Shown: positions 11,772 to 26,800, numbered from the stretch's first letter. The stretch is DNA of 64,000 bases from Nemopilema nomurai (GCA_003864495.1 ML133442.1:685731-749730); one strand, 5' to 3'. A program made the numbers and translations. The notes: generated by a model from the sequence alone, not told the origin.

Positions 11772-14700
11772 TTAGGCTAGCCACAACCAAACTACATCTT
11801 GAAAACAATATATACTAAGAACCAAAACTATATAGATTGAGTGTGACGTCATGGTGGTTTGACATCCAGAGCTCTTGATAGGAGTGGGGTGCTTCATTAT
11901 AAGCCTCGTTCCTGTCTCAACAAAAAGCGGTGTACGGAGCCTTATATACCGTATGATGGCTTCTATGTCTTTGGTTGCACCTGGAGTATGTCCCGTTCTT
12001 TTCGTTCGCATCATTTCGTAACCTGCAGCACCAGAAGCCATATATGAAGAAATGATGACCTGATAGAATGGAATCATACACAATATATAAAATTATACAT
12101 AATATACATATCTAGCATACATACTATGCATAACCTTCCTTGAAGCGGAAGTATTATTGGACCAACATCTTTATCAACTTTCGCTTGAAGCAATATTTGT
12201 TAAATACACAGCGGTTTATAAGCAGAATAGGGAACTTGGCCAGCTATTGTTAACAAATTGCTTTGAAAAATTCAAAGTTCATTAAAATTTGTAGATCATC
12301 TATATAAACTTTATTTCATTGAGTTTCTTGGGCAACATCTCGAAATAGCAGTTGACCATGAAATGAAAATCTTCTAGCATTTATAAAAGATTCATTACCT
12401 TATAGACTTTGCTCTTGTTTAACTTGTTATAAACTGGAACTTTGCAATCGGCACAGCGAACATAAACACCAAGGACTCGATTTCCAATGTTCCTTCTTCC
12501 ATCAATGCTAAGCCGAAGCCCTTAAAAACACAGTTTGTTATTGCTTATTGGGGAGCTGACACTTCTAAAAAACGTAAGTCATTATTTACGAAAGTATTGA
12601 GCAACCAAAAACTAATTGTCCTCAAAACAGTTTACTTAATCTGGTAGTTAAAATAAAGTTCAACAATGAAATTCAATTATTCTAGTGGCAATGACAATGG
12701 CAAAGCTATTAAATGGTATAGATGATAAATGTAATTTTTATAACCTTTCTAAAAATCATGAAATAACTCTATGGAATAACCTTGTGATTATGATTCAAAA
12801 CTGCACAAAAATAACAAATAAGTTTGGACAAAAGTGGAAATAAGTCGTCGCATCAAAAAAGTTCCACATAAAGCATGTAGCCTACCCGAGACTTGAAGAA
12901 AGAACCCGCTTGGGCTTTTCTCGTTGTAAAATGAAAACGACCTTTCAAGAATTTCCTGCAGCACCGTGCCTTTCAACTCAACTATATCAATCTTGTTGTT
13001 GTATGGGAAAGCATTAACGATGTCCTCATAAGTGACGTAGCCTGCAAAGTAGTTGAGGTAGGGGAAATTTGGAGAGAAAAAATGAAAAGTAGAAAAAAGA
13101 AGTGGTGTGAAAACCGGGTGAGAACAGGAACGAGATGAAGAAAAGAGAAAGAGAAATGATGAAATAACAAGGAGAATGATAATGTAGAATCGATATATGT
13201 AGAAATTCATAGAAAATCTTTGTCAGCTTCATGACTATGCGAAAAGAAGAAATCAACTAAAGAACTTAAAATTCTTTGGATAGGCTGTTAATTGTAACTT
13301 AATCTTCAGGCCCGCATTCTCTGCTTGATTCACGAAAAAAACATGCTAAGTCAGCAAAAAGGATGCCCACGGGTCATTTTATATCAAAGGAGGACGGGCA
13401 TTCTATACCAAAGTCTCCGAATTTTCTCATTTTTTGTGGAGTGGATAATGATGAGATGAACACACATGCAAAAATTTACTTCAATATCGTTTGTTGTTCT
13501 AAAAATAGAGCAGTCTGAAATTTAGTTGATTCTCAGCATTTTTTTCAATTTCCGCCTTTTTGCATTTAACCCAAAGTTAAATATACTAAATAATAATTCT
13601 ATTTCACATCTTAATGTCACAATCATATTTTTCAAATCAAATCAAAATCTTGAGTTCTATGAAGACTCCTTCACATGAAAAATGATCAAATAGTGACATG
13701 TTTTACGTAACATTTTTACCGGAATTTTTAGACTATTCTACTATTTCACGTAAGGAAATTTCTAGAGTCTGCATACAGGCTACCGAAAACGGGTTTTTGT
13801 AACCATTCTGTAGTCAGCATTTGATGGCTTGCAATAAAAATGAACAAACCAGTTCTATTAACTTCAATCGATGCCATGATACTGTTAGCTGTCCACAGGG
13901 CTATTGCTGCTGTTGTCCACGAACTTTCTGACTGGGTTTTCGATGCTATTTCGAAAACAGCTGCATCTGTTATGAGATTGCCCAGAGCACATTCACCTAG
14001 ACGGCAAGATCTTCGGCTTCCATCGAGAAAAGTGAGGCTTTGTCCAATCTTCACCTTCAATAAGTAAACAATCATTGTGAGACAAATTGAGCATCCTTCC
14101 GTCTTACACGTCTGTCGTTTGATTGGACACTTCGAGCATTATTTGATGTATCCAAGCTAAACAGAAGATCTATAACTGAGAAACAAAATGATTCGAATCG
14201 TCGATCTTCAGGGCTCTGATTCATGCAAGCTTTCACAAACGGATCGAGAGATAACAAAAAAGGTTAACACAACATCATTTTACCATTTACCTTACCAATA
14301 CTATCCACCTGCCTCTTCATCGCTGCTATATCAGAAAGTGTCTCTTTATCAGGCGTTACTTTCTGATCCAGCAATATTGGATTACCGGTCCAGCTTATTA
14401 TGTCACCAACAGAGTCAAAAGTGACATTGAGATGACCCAGGTACTTTGTGTACGCGAAAGCTTGCACCACCAAGCACTTCTTGCCATTTTCCTTTGTCAC
14501 AACAATTGGATATGGACCAGTGGGTATGTCGTTGGATGGCGGAGAACCTACGGCGATAAATATCTTAGAAAACAGTACGATACATTGCATCCACTTCAGC
14601 TTGTGTAATATACACTACCTGGTTCTCTGAGAGGTTTGGCAGGTGATTGGTACTTGATGGTTAAAAACAGCTACAAAGATGATTAAATAGAATACCAGAT

Positions 14701-16845
14701 AGGTTAGATAGCAAAATTGAATCCTGGCAATACCTGAAAATAAAAACGTATTTGTGTGTCCACCAATGACAACATCAACATTATCAACCTCTTTGGCAAT
14801 TCGCCTATCCATTTCAATTCCAGAATGGCCAAGTGCAATAATTCTCTTTACTCCAAGCCGTCCCAGCTCCCCTACACAGGTTTTAATGGAAGTGACTTCA
14901 TCTCCAAATTTGATATTAGGTCCAGACTTTGAAACTCTGCAGATGGTAATGATGTATAAGAGAAAACGAGAGAATAAAAGAAGAGAAAATAAAACTAGAG
15001 AAAATAAAAATATGACCTAAAAAAGATAACTTAAGAAAGGTGTTTCAATGAAGATCCTTTGTGTCTCATACATTGATCTAAGCAAGGATATAACATGACA
15101 TCATGGAAATTGAAATATGTCTGGTTGGCTCTTCTTTGAATCTATTTCCTTTCCATGATAAAGCCTCTCTTCAAATCACAAGATCTGTAAAGAGACCAAC
15201 AAAGAAAAGGAGGCAAATGTATAATTTGATGGTGCATTGCTTTAATAGACCATTTGTTAATATTTCTTAGCAGCCTGCTTCATGTAGAAGTCTGATGACT
15301 GTTTTTTACCAACAACAAAACATGATAAATAAGGGCAGCCAAAATAAAATCCCTTATAGTTGTTGATATTGCCTTGGCAACTGAAGACACTTTAATGCCA
15401 TTCTATATTACTGAAACATTAAATAGAAAGTGTGTGTCAAAAAATAAGCCAATATTATGCCTGAAAACAAACAAAAGCATACAGAGAATACCTATAAATT
15501 TCACAAATATTTATTGTAGATTTTAAGGAGCTGCTCAATTAGCTTGATCTCACATAACTTAAAATACCATTTTCATAAGCTGGTTATAAGAAACAGTTCT
15601 ACTTCAGCTTTTTTATCGGTGTTGTTTCAAATAAAGAAAACAGACATCTTCAGTACAATTTTAACAGTTGTGTCCATACCTGGGTGTGCCTCTCAAAACA
15701 TAGCCACACAAACCAATCTTTTGACCACTGACAACAAGAACTTGACTTTGATGAAAAAGAGTAGTACTCTTTGGCCAAGATGGTTCACCACTGACATCAA
15801 CATTTGACATGATAACAGTGGCATTAGCCTTCTTCAAGTATCTGACTACATGGTCAACTCCACCATCAAAATCATGATTTCCAAGAACCTTAAAGGAAGA
15901 AAACTGGCATCAAGAGTATGCTAGTGGGAAGGGGGGGGGGGGGGGTAGGGGTCATTGCAAAATTTCATTTTAGCAACTGGGTGTCATCCATCATGTGGTT
16001 TGTAAAATTTCTCTAATTTTTGTACCTTTCTCCACATTGACTGTCATTTTTTGCAGAAAACCCAGTGATAAATGAAGAAAACACTGGCTTATTTGAAAAA
16101 AATTAGCATTTGTCCGTTTTGTCCCATGAAACCCATCTTAGCTGCTCAAAGGAATAAACATTGTTGATACTTTTGTGACTTAGGGTTCGTCAAATTTTAG
16201 AGTTCAGTGGAAGATTCAACGTGAATTGTAGAGTTCTTTCTGCTGGTTAATCACATTGCAAATTGTTAGGACCAAGATTGCACTTTGTCCGTTTGGATTT
16301 GAACTGAGTTTCCGTATATAACCCCCTTGCATTCGGTTATGAACCAGCCCCTACCCTTTCCTGAAAGCACAATCGTCCCTGTCTTTGGTAGTTGCAAGTT
16401 GGAACTACCAGAGACTCACAACAACTCCAGTCCTGTGTAATAGTTTAATGAAACGACTTTAGCTTTGTTATAACAAGCCAAACTTTTACTAATTTGTAGT
16501 TCTAACCATAGCATCGTAGCCAAGTTTGTTCATGAAGTGAAGGGTTGCGTTGCCTTTGAACACATCGTACCACAGCGTGCCTGTTTGTTGATCACCTCCA
16601 TCAAGTAAAAGAACATTTTTGTTATCCTTTCTGATATTTTTGATGGCAGTTGACAGTCTTCCGAATCCACCAAAACACTTGCCTCTAATCCGGTCGGAAC
16701 TTTGACAGTTTGAACCAAACTGATCAGTCTCTTCTACTCTGCTGTGAATGTCATTTGTATGAAGCAACGTGATTGTCGACTTTCCATCAACAAAATAGTA
16801 AACTTCAAATACGGAAATAAAGAAAACAAATTTCGTTATCTCCAT
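11772..16845 (-). CDS. NT5E: Ecto-5'-nucleotidase (CD73-like), 8 exons, altered substrate motif
   Basis: Metallophosphoesterase of the 5'-nucleotidase family, which in its usual form hydrolyses extracellular AMP to adenosine at the cell surface. Exons from the start: 16507-16845, 15680-15888, 14734-14936, 14291-14547, 13850-14054, 12886-13041, 12399-12520, 11772-12059. Phases agree, giving 592 residues (human 574). There is a signal peptide (about 1-21) and a hydrophobic C-terminus of about 20 residues, consistent with a GPI anchor. The metal and catalytic residues keep human numbering: D32/H34, D85, N117/H118, D121, H220, H243; R354 and C353/C358 are also present. The usual NGGGIR/NSGGIR loop reads TANSIMAS at about 391-398, so the Gly pair and the substrate-binding Arg are missing. 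It may be a weak or altered enzyme, or a pseudoenzyme. A 15-base G run lies in intron 1 (15931-15945). Confidence 0.93.
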
Positions 16846-17536
<691 letters not shown>

Positions 17537-17641
17537 AGGGCTAGAAAATAAGGAAAATTCATTACTGTGACAAATATCCAAACGAAATAATAAAATAATC
17601 ATATTAACAGGATGCCACAATGCAAGTAACAACTGTACCAT

Positions 17642-17687
17642 TAGCCTGAGTCCCAGACTTCTAGTTTGGGGTCTGGAACTCAGGCTA
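17642..17687. repeat. 46-bp imperfect inverted repeat (hairpin)
   Basis: The 17-base arms TAGCCTGAGTCCCAGAC and GTCTGGAACTCAGGCTA pair with one mismatch around a 12-base spacer. It could be the remains of a small palindromic transposon. Confidence 0.85.
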
Positions 17688-17689
17688 CT

Positions 17690-19526
17690 GTACCATTTGC
17701 TGGTAGTCAGCAGTAGATTTTGAGCTTAAGATTATTCTTAAATTATTTCTTGCCAAACACAAGGTGTAAGTAACTTCGCCTTAAGATCGAAGAAAAATGT
17801 TAAATCTCTTTTAATATGTCGCTTCATCATCAAGAACAAGAACAAACCAACACAACAAATTTAATATTAAAATGTAACACCTTATGATACGAGTATGGTG
17901 CTAATACAAAGGCATTATTTCAATCCTGTGGAAATTGTTTTGCATTGGAAAAAACATAGATTAAAGAAAAATTTTAGTCTTGATGAAAGTTGAGCCTGGC
18001 ATCATTCTTAAATTGTTATTCTGTTTTAGCAATTTTGAACCTGAATGTAAATTAGTCTAAGTCGACAGTCGATAATAACATCTTTAGCCACATACATAAC
18101 TTTTACAAATCGCTCCATCTTTATCATTCTTGCGAAGTTTCTAAGGTTTTCCTCAGATTCAAAAGCTGCATGCAAACTAATGCAGACTTGTGTTCTAATA
18201 CGGGATCTAATACTGTTTGATCCAAAGTCGTCTGACTTGGTCAATGATGAATCACATCTGTTGATTTCCCTCCAAATAAACTGCAAAAGTGTACTGACAT
18301 TATTTTGCTTTCCCTGGAATAATGTTTGGCACCAAAAAGCTGCAAGAAGTCAACCTAATGAAATCAAAATCAAAAGGGCAAGGGCGCAAATTGTCAAAAA
18401 TCTGTCCCGTTTCGAGGTTTTCTGAAAAATAATGAAATTTCACTGCTAGTTTTCCTTTTTTGAAGCAATTTGAAAATCATCAATAAAAATCAATTTTTTA
18501 AACAATTGACGGAATTTTGTTGTGCAAAAAGTTAGGCTCTCATCTAAAAAAATCGCTTTTCTTGAAAGTTCAGCCCCCTTGAAGTGAAATGGATTTGCGT
18601 CCCTGCAGGTTATTGATCAATTTCTTGTTTGGTGCTTGTAATAGTCTTTCTATCTGAAAAACCAATTGCAGAGCATCTTTGTAATATTGTGTTTCTCTCC
18701 ATAATATTAAATATCCATCCTTGAATACAATGTTGTAAATCGAAACTAATTTTCTTAGCTATTAATTTAAAACTTCAAAGCTTTGCCACCTCCCTTTCGC
18801 AATCTTCGTGCCCAGAAAGCAACGTGTGAGTGGGCAAGACACAATTACTCCCACTTCAGTTTCGTCGTGTTTTCCTCCCTAACAATTACGCCCTTCTGTT
18901 GCTCTGTTAAATGGGGCTTTTAAGCCTTAGTTTCAGATTAGGCTGTTCCTTCGAACGCGTTCATGCATGTTTCTGTCAATTTGGCGACGTGGCTCTAATT
19001 CTTTTGCTCTTTCACGTTAATTCCTTACTTTATATGCAGTAATCCAATTTATAAAAAGCTTTAAGAATTATGTTCGTGTCATGTCAAGCATTTTTTTTCA
19101 AGAATTACAAAAAGTTGCGTTTGTAAGATACGGGAGATTAGATTGGAAGACTGCAGATTTTAATTGCCGTTTTTATGTTCATATGTATTCCTGGAAAGGA
19201 AAAAAAGGAGATTAAAAAGTTTTATGATGGTAATCGAAGGAAAACTTTCATTCTCCTCATCTTTTTGTACTCAAATCATTACCTAAGTAATATCTATTTT
19301 GCTTAAATCTAGTACGTTGCTATTGCAAGTTAGGAGTAACAGTGATCTATACATTAAGATGAAGGAAGACGCAGGCCCCCCAAAATTGTCAAACTGCTGA
19401 GTGTTTCCCTTTATGACGGTATACTAAACGAGAAGGAATACAATGGGCAGCCCCCTCCCCCCCCCCCAATACAAATTTCGTTCCGCCGGTACTGAGATGA
19501 ATAATGAACAATTTCAAGTCTCAATA
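17690..19526. other. Intergenic, no confident gene
   Basis: The minus-strand ORF at 18026-18286 (86 residues) has a protein-like look (FESEENLRNFARMIKMERFV) but no motif I can name; it may be a transposase remnant. A C run lies near 19455-19470. Nothing else is supported. Confidence 0.35.
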
Positions 19527-19977
19527 CACGCTTTTTTATAAAGACCCTACCTCAAGGGCTAGTTCCAAAAGTTCCTTGTTCGTAGACCTCAAATCATTAG
19601 ATTTTAGTACCAAAAGTTCCTTAAAAGTTCCTTAAAAGTTCCTTAAAAGTTCCTTAAAAGTTTCTTAAAAGTTTCTTAAAAGTTCCTTAATTTTGCTGTA
19701 TATCAATAAGCCTTAGAACTTAATGGAGAGAGGGGCGAGACAGCATATGTGGAAACTACTCGATAAAGCACTTGACACACGAATAGCAAACAATCTATGC
19801 GAGTATCGACTGCAAATGAATGGAACCTGCTTTTCAGTTCTTGATGCTTGCAGTTATAAACATTTTTTAAATCGAAAAGTTCCTTAGTGATTTCGTTTTT
19901 AGTAGTATAAGTTCCTTAAATATTTCGGCCTTCTACATGTAGGTTCCTTATAAAGTGGTTCCTTATAAAAAAGAGTG
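19527..19977 (+). mobile_element. MITE copy 1 (TA target duplication)
   Basis: Terminal inverted repeats begin CACGCTTTTTTAT and end ATAAAAAAGAGTG, flanked on both sides by TA, as expected for Tc1/mariner-type targets. The interior matches the reverse complement of 43921-44321 (shared words such as CCTACCTCAAGG, TAGTTCCAAAAGTTCCTT, GCAAACAATCTATGCGAGTA, AACCTGCTTTTCAGTTCTTG). Seven 11-bp units AAAAGTTCCTT fill 19612-19688, a copy-specific expansion. There is no transposase, so the element is non-autonomous. Confidence 0.82.
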
Positions 19978-20801
19978 TATTCCTTTAGGCTTTATTATGT
20001 AAATACTTGATTGCAAAGCAAATATTGACATCAAGTCTATCTAACTAAAGTTATCTGGCACTAAAACCGTTCTTCCTACTTCACTAGAAAAACCTTCTGG
20101 AAAACTGCATGGAAAAACTTACAAAAAAGGACTGAAAAAATAAAAAGTTGCTATTAGTTTACTTCTTGGTTGTGTGGAACTTTCATAACGAGACCTGTTA
20201 TGTGACAAAGTGTGATTTGTCGACTAGATCTTGGAAGGTTAATGGGCCAAGCTAATTTGCAAATTAACAGTTATTTAGGAGAAATTAAGGGAAAACCATT
20301 GAGTAATCTGAGTCTCTGGTTACAAATCTCGTAAGAAATCTACCAGCAGTCACGCATGTCACTAAGGTGGAATCGTTGAAGGGTGACAATTCGTAATATT
20401 GGTGTCTTGAAAGCTTCTCGAGCGTATGAAAGCTTCTCGAGAAAATGTGAAAGTAGCTAAATTTCTGAAAGCGGGTTGGCATCTAATTGTGAGTCACAAA
20501 ATATCGTAGACGATTCACAGAAGGGTGAGAATTTTTCTCGAATGGTCATAACAGAAAAATTTATGAAATTTCAACGGCAACAGAATTGACCAATCAGAAG
20601 GCGTATCTGTGCGATCATTCTGAAGGAGAGTCGCCATGTTTATGGTGAGTTAGAGGAACTGATTAACATTGCCGACATATCGTTTTGATACTTCTCACAC
20701 CGACCATGTTTACCTCGTGGTGACCTTCTGCAAGCGCTGAAAGTTGTATTTGATCTAGGAAGAATAATTTCGTGTCTACCAAGTTTGAACGAAGCCTCAA
20801 G
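19978..20801. other. Afadin 5' flank
   Basis: The presumed afadin promoter and 5'UTR. Position 20590-20800 is more GC-rich than its surroundings. No core motif can be assigned. Minus-strand ORFs here overlap afadin exon 1 and are shadows. Confidence 0.35.
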
Positions 20802-23800
20802 ATGGATGGCGAGTTCAGAACGAAGGCCGAGGAGCGGGCCCACCTCACGAAAATCATACAAGAGTGGAACGACAGCAGATTAGATATGTTCGCACTAAGC
20901 CTACCAGATAAGGTATTTAAAATTCATCTGATTGTTTAACCGCCAGAACGACATTACTTTATTCTTTTACAGCTATTTAAGGAGTGTCTGATCGCTGTGT
21001 TTGTTAGTCTAAAGCCTCCTGAAGGCAAAGCGGATGGGCCTAGTTAGGGACATCCTTCCTATAGCCTTGCGAGACGCAATATCTAATACTGTTTCGGTAG
21101 TCACTCAGTGGTCTTCAATGTTACTTTGTAGATCAGTTAAGGTTCGATTTTTTTGTAATTTTGGTTCTCTTTATTACTGGTCGCTGTCTCATGATTCGGA
21201 AGTGTTTGTCCAAAATGGAAAGTTGGTCTTTTGACAAAGATGTTTCTGTGCTTTGTTTTTGAAACTTGAACCTTATCCCCCAGAAAAACATTTCAGTTAT
21301 TTGATGGGCCATTTAGAAACCGAATTTTGCTGTGTTGCGCTGCAATTTGCTTGTTTAGTTAGGGTTGGGCCGCAGTTCATTTGCTTTTGAGGTGTGTACC
21401 AGCAGTTTGCAAATGACTATGACAAACACGCACCATCCCGTCGATGCAGTTCAAAGTCAACATTGATTCGTGAATGAAACCAGGCTGTTTACGACGTATT
21501 GACTTTGAGACGTCGGATGGGCCTAAGTTTTAAAGTTTAATCTTGGGTGATTCTGTACCTAAAACGCTTTCTGTGGCAATTATTTGAGCTGCTAATGTGA
21601 TGGGTATTACTGAATATGTAAACAATAGTACTGGATGTATAGTTCTAGATTAAGTAAAAGTAGACCCCAAAGGTAGTTTGCAGGGAAATGAATGTGGAGT
21701 TATAGGTCATGGAAGAACATTTGACAATAATTAAAACATAAATTTCTGATGCTCTAATAAGAATTTGCATTCTCAGTTAAGGATAATGTGCTATACAGGA
21801 TATTCATTTTTTTCCATAACAAAGAATGCTAAAGATTGCAGTAAAAATTGTCAAGTTTACATAGAAGTTACATATCAACCTTATCAATAGTTCAATTACT
21901 TTGATTTATAATTTACAACAGCTTTATGTTTTTGAATTTTTGACATTTCTGTCAAGAAGTGCAGGGGCAAGAATGGTGTGTAAAAGCACATTAGTCATAC
22001 TACTAGCCCCCAAAACCCCACTACATTGGCTTTACCCCTTCTGTGGAAATGGAGTTGCCTCAAATCAAGAGCAAAATGAGGTAATGCACAGTCACACATA
22101 AAAATGAAACTCGGAAGAAGCAGGATAATTGCTTAAACTTGATAATAGTATGTAACATCATTTCAATAATTCCTAGTAGTGCTCTTATTGAAGCCTTTTC
22201 TTACTGTTTTACAAAACTCAAGATGGATTTGAGAATTTTAGCATACTTAAATTTGTGTGCATCTGAACAAAATCTATGCCTCCCTCTTAAATATGCCAAA
22301 TGCAAAATTCAATGTACATTTCATTCTCCATTTATTTTGTTAAAAGTCACCATTTTGGTAGCTCAAAATCCTTTTCTTGTAGGCAAATTTCTTTGTCAGG
22401 AAAAAACTTTCGTATGCTTGTTTATATATATAACATTTGGTTATCCCCTGTTATATTTATTTGATGTTAGGCAATATCTGCTTGCATTTCTGCTGCATAT
22501 GTCATTTATTTTTTATCAGCCTCCCCCCTGCTGTTTTTGAATAACCAGTTAGAGAAGTTTGAACAAAGATAAAAACAAGTTTTTTAACAATAACATAAAT
22601 TATTTGATTGCCTCAGGAAATATGGCACTCTTGTGAAGCAAAGTATCCTTTTGTGGTTGTTAACCACTGTTGAAACATGATAATGTAATTTCAACAAATG
22701 GAATCATTTATGCATGAAAATTGCTTTGTAGTTTAGAATGCTGATCACATGTGTGGTGAAGTAATGAGAATGGTGCAATATGCATCTGAAATGAAGCAGT
22801 TTGTACTGTCAGTTCTGTTTTGCTAGGAGGAAATTGTGATAATGAGAATCATGACAGCAAAAGCAAAGCAATTTACTTGTGGGTTTTACTATATTTGAAA
22901 CCCACTCACCAAGATGTTTGGCACATTTTCTCTTCTTGATTTACAAATCAGTGTCAGTCATTCTAGAGTTTCGGGCAAGAATAAAAAATTACGACTTATC
23001 TAAATTTTACTTCTTGACATTGTATGATGGTTCCATTTGTTAACCAAAGAAGTGTTAGTTCTTTTGTAAACCCTACTCTCACAGTTAAAACCCATTCTTG
23101 AATTGGTTAGGTCCTCAAAAAGATAAATGAAAGTCTATAATGTGAAAGCTAGTGAAAAAGTCTAGTGAATATGCCTTTTTAGAGGATTCATGTTCCTAGT
23201 TGACTGCATATTGTGGTAGGGTAGCTAGTTCTGTGCTGCTTTTCCTCTCTCTTATTTGCTCCTAGTTTCTACTCATTTACTGCCAAAGTAACTTGAAACT
23301 GACTGTGATTCAAAACTGAACCCAAATAACTGGCATTGAATTCAAGCTTGTTTACCACAAAGGCCCGACCAAGTATCCATGTTGTATGGATGTTTAATAC
23401 CAGCTTGCTAATGGAAATTAAAATATTTTATGAATGATTTGATATTCACTCCTGAAGAATAGATATTTTCAAAGGCCTGGTCAACAGCTTTTATTTATCT
23501 CATATTGTTGAAAGGATTACTTTCCTATACTGTGCAAAACTTTTTGTGTTTAGTTGCACTTTATATGAAGGCTGGTCCCATGATTTCAAGAGACCAAGTT
23601 TAGAAAATTGGAATGGTCTATTGGCATTTATTTGTGATATTTTCTAGATAGTTTCTGTGATTATTCTTATCAATGTTGATGTGCTATCTCAATTTATTTT
23701 TCAAGGATTTGGAGTTCAGTGGAGTTATGAGATTCTACTTTCAAAGCAGTGACAACAAAGTTGCTACTAAGTGTATAAGAGTTTCAAGTAAGAAAATTGT

Positions 23801-26800
23801 TGCAGATCTGATGGACACTCTTGTGGAGAAGTTCTGCCCAGATCTAAAGATGTTGACCCACTCTAATTATGAAATATACGAGTGTCATGAAAAAGGAGGT
23901 ACAAGTTTGTAGTTATACCTGAATGCTAAAATTGTTAATATCAAGCTTCACTTAATTTTCAACAATTGCAAAACATCGAAATAAGCAATAATAGTGTTAA
24001 AATTGTAAAGTCTTTAGTGTACAAATTGAAAACTGGCCTTAGAGTTATTTTTAAAATCTGTATGGCAAATAAAATTTCAGAAAAACTTTTTTAAAGAGTG
24101 CTTTTGAATATTTTCGATGTTTTCGATCTGCAACTGGCTATTTATTGTGTCAGCCTTTGGTTATTTTCTGACGTTTGGATACTCTGAGGAGTGTCAGACG
24201 AAAAAGTACTTTAAGTATGCAAAAACTGGTTCCGCCATTTCTAGCTATTGTGAAACTTTAGGCCTAGAGCCATTCTCGTCCATTCACCTTATTACGCACA
24301 GCCTTGTCGAACCAGCATCAAACACTTTGTGACAGAATTTGAAAGTAATTTCCACCAACTTCACTAAAAGCATTGCTTTTTATTGGCAGACACAAGAAAG
24401 CTTGGAAAGAGTGAGAGACCGTTGCTTGTTCAGCTGAGTTGGCATAGGGATGACAGAGAAGGAAGGTTTTTGCTGAAAAGTGCTAGTGCCAAGATTGCCT
24501 GGAATTTTTACGAACTAGGCAACGAAGATGGGCAGCTGAAAAGGCGACTCTCAAAGCGCGAGAAGAAGCAACTGAAGAAGCAGCGAAAGAGACAGAAGAA
24601 ATGCGAGAAAAGGAGAAGAGAAGCCAAGATAGTGCTGCAGCATCGCAAGACCTGTATAATGTGAAGCCAGAGTCGGTGCTAACAAGGACAATCTCTAACC
24701 CAGAGGCTGTAATGAAAAGGAGGCGGATGCAAAAGATCGAAAAACGCCTAAAAGAATTTCAAGCCGACCAAGGGCAACAGAGAGGGGGCACCCTCAAAAT
24801 CTTCGCTGAAACTCTCAAGCCTGAAATTCCTTATAAGACTATTTTAGCTTCTATTCAACAAACTAGTGATAAAATTGTACAAGACGCATTGGAGAAATTC
24901 CAGCTAGAAAACGAAGATCCCGCCGAGTATTGTTTGGTTATGACAGAAATTCCTCCCGGTGAAAACCCAGGTCCTGGAAGGGATAGCGTTGTAAAAGACT
25001 ACGATTGCCCCCTTGCTATCCAGTCAAGCTGGCCAGCATCACGGGGGTTTTTAACATTCCATTTACGAAAAAAGAACACTGTCTCGGGCTTTAAGAAAGA
25101 AAGTAAGCCAGCAGCAAAGAAGGCCAAGGACACGAAAGTAGATACAAAGGTAGTTGCAAGGCTGGCCCACCAAAGCGAGACAGACCCGGAAGAAGATCTA
25201 CCGTTTTTGACTGAGATAATACCAGAGGAAACTGCGAGCAGCTTAAAGCCGAGAGTCCTCAAAGTACTGCCCAATCTCACTGTTATAGGGAGCAGCCTTA
25301 TTCCAGCTTCCGAACAGTACATTCAACTATATGCTCTCGATGTTCTTCCTGAGCACTGCTTTTTGGAGAATGTTGACGGGGAAGTTACCATAACGCCAAC
25401 AAACGCAGATGCGCTTATTTTCGTAAACAACGAACGGGTTTACGAAACCATGACATTAGTTCCTGGATGTGAGATATTTTTTGGTCACTCGCTAATTTTC
25501 CAGTTCAATGGCAAGAAAGGGGGAAGGCTGAAACCAAACGATGGAATGGTTCATTCTCCCACATCTGGAAGCAGGTCACCGAACGATCTTTCCGGTAAAG
25601 CAAAGAGGTAAGGCAGATTCAGAATATGTTGTGCAGTTTCTTATGAATGCTGTGATGATAATGTGCACCTGAAACAGATATCTTTTTTTCGGTCGAAAAC
25701 AGGTCACTGCGCCAATTTGGTTGAATTTGTTGGTCCTATGTTCAGCTAAGACGCATTAGCGCACACAAATTAGATAAGAAGCATTTTAACCAAAATTTTT
25801 GTTTTTGATGTTGAATTTCAGAACAACAACTTCATGATAGGTGTGGATAGAGTGGAAAAAATATTTCTAACCATTAATAGCTTTTTCCTGTTATAACGCG
25901 GAAGATGGTCATGCATGCCTAATCCAGACACTCGTGTGAAAAAGCTATTGAATGTTAGTAGCTGGCAATTTTGTTGAAAATGAGTTGGTCTTTACTTTAC
26001 TTACATATATACGTTGATTTATTCTGCTTTTGGACCAAACGTTTAACTTGTCGGAGAGTTGGATATAATGCTGTTTATTCTTGTACTAATTATTTTGTTT
26101 CTTCTTTTTAACAAAACTAGCGTACGTATCAGTTAATTGACGATATTTAGTAAAATTCATGTTGTTTCAAGAGATGGTTTCCCGGTTTAATTCACTACAA
26201 AACAGTGTTGCAAGGTAGGGAGTCGAAAGCAGGTTACACCCTCCCAAGTACGCAGCAAAGATAGAGCAAGCCACATCATTTTCAATTAAGAACTCTTCAA
26301 AAGATCCCTTTTTCCGTTAACTAGAAAGAATAGATCTGCTACCAAAATGTTTCCATCTGTATTTTAGCCCAACAATGAGAGACGAAAGGCCGACGTTCTC
26401 TCCAATGACTATTGATCTCGATGAGCTTCCAGGAACCAGGGTTGACGATGAAATGATGGTGGAGACTACGTTTTTTTCTGATGGCGAAATTGCATCAAGT
26501 CCTGTTAGGAAAACTGATCCGAGTGTAAGTTGCTTTTCCCTCGCATTTTTATCTGGGGTAACTTGGTCGTCTCTCTCCGCCTTGTCGTGTTTAGAGTTCG
26601 GAACATTTATGGCTTTGTTCCTGGTCAAGAACAGCTTTTTATTGATATGTGACGTATACTCCATTTTTACTTCTTTTTTCAATTTAGTCGTAACTTTGTG
26701 ACCTCGTTTTTTCAAATCCTCTGCTCCTTCCTGATTCGATTTCCGCCCTTAGACTTTTATTGGTAGCTGTCATTGCTGTCCCATGTACGTCTTCGTGCAG

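Noticed and set aside
14615..14665. Possible extra 5'-nucleotidase exon
   Set aside because: Exons 3 and 4 already join in phase (14734 to 14547) with conserved residues on both sides.
18026..18286. 86-residue minus-strand ORF
   Set aside because: Some protein-like character, but I could not assign a family or splice context; mentioned only as a note.
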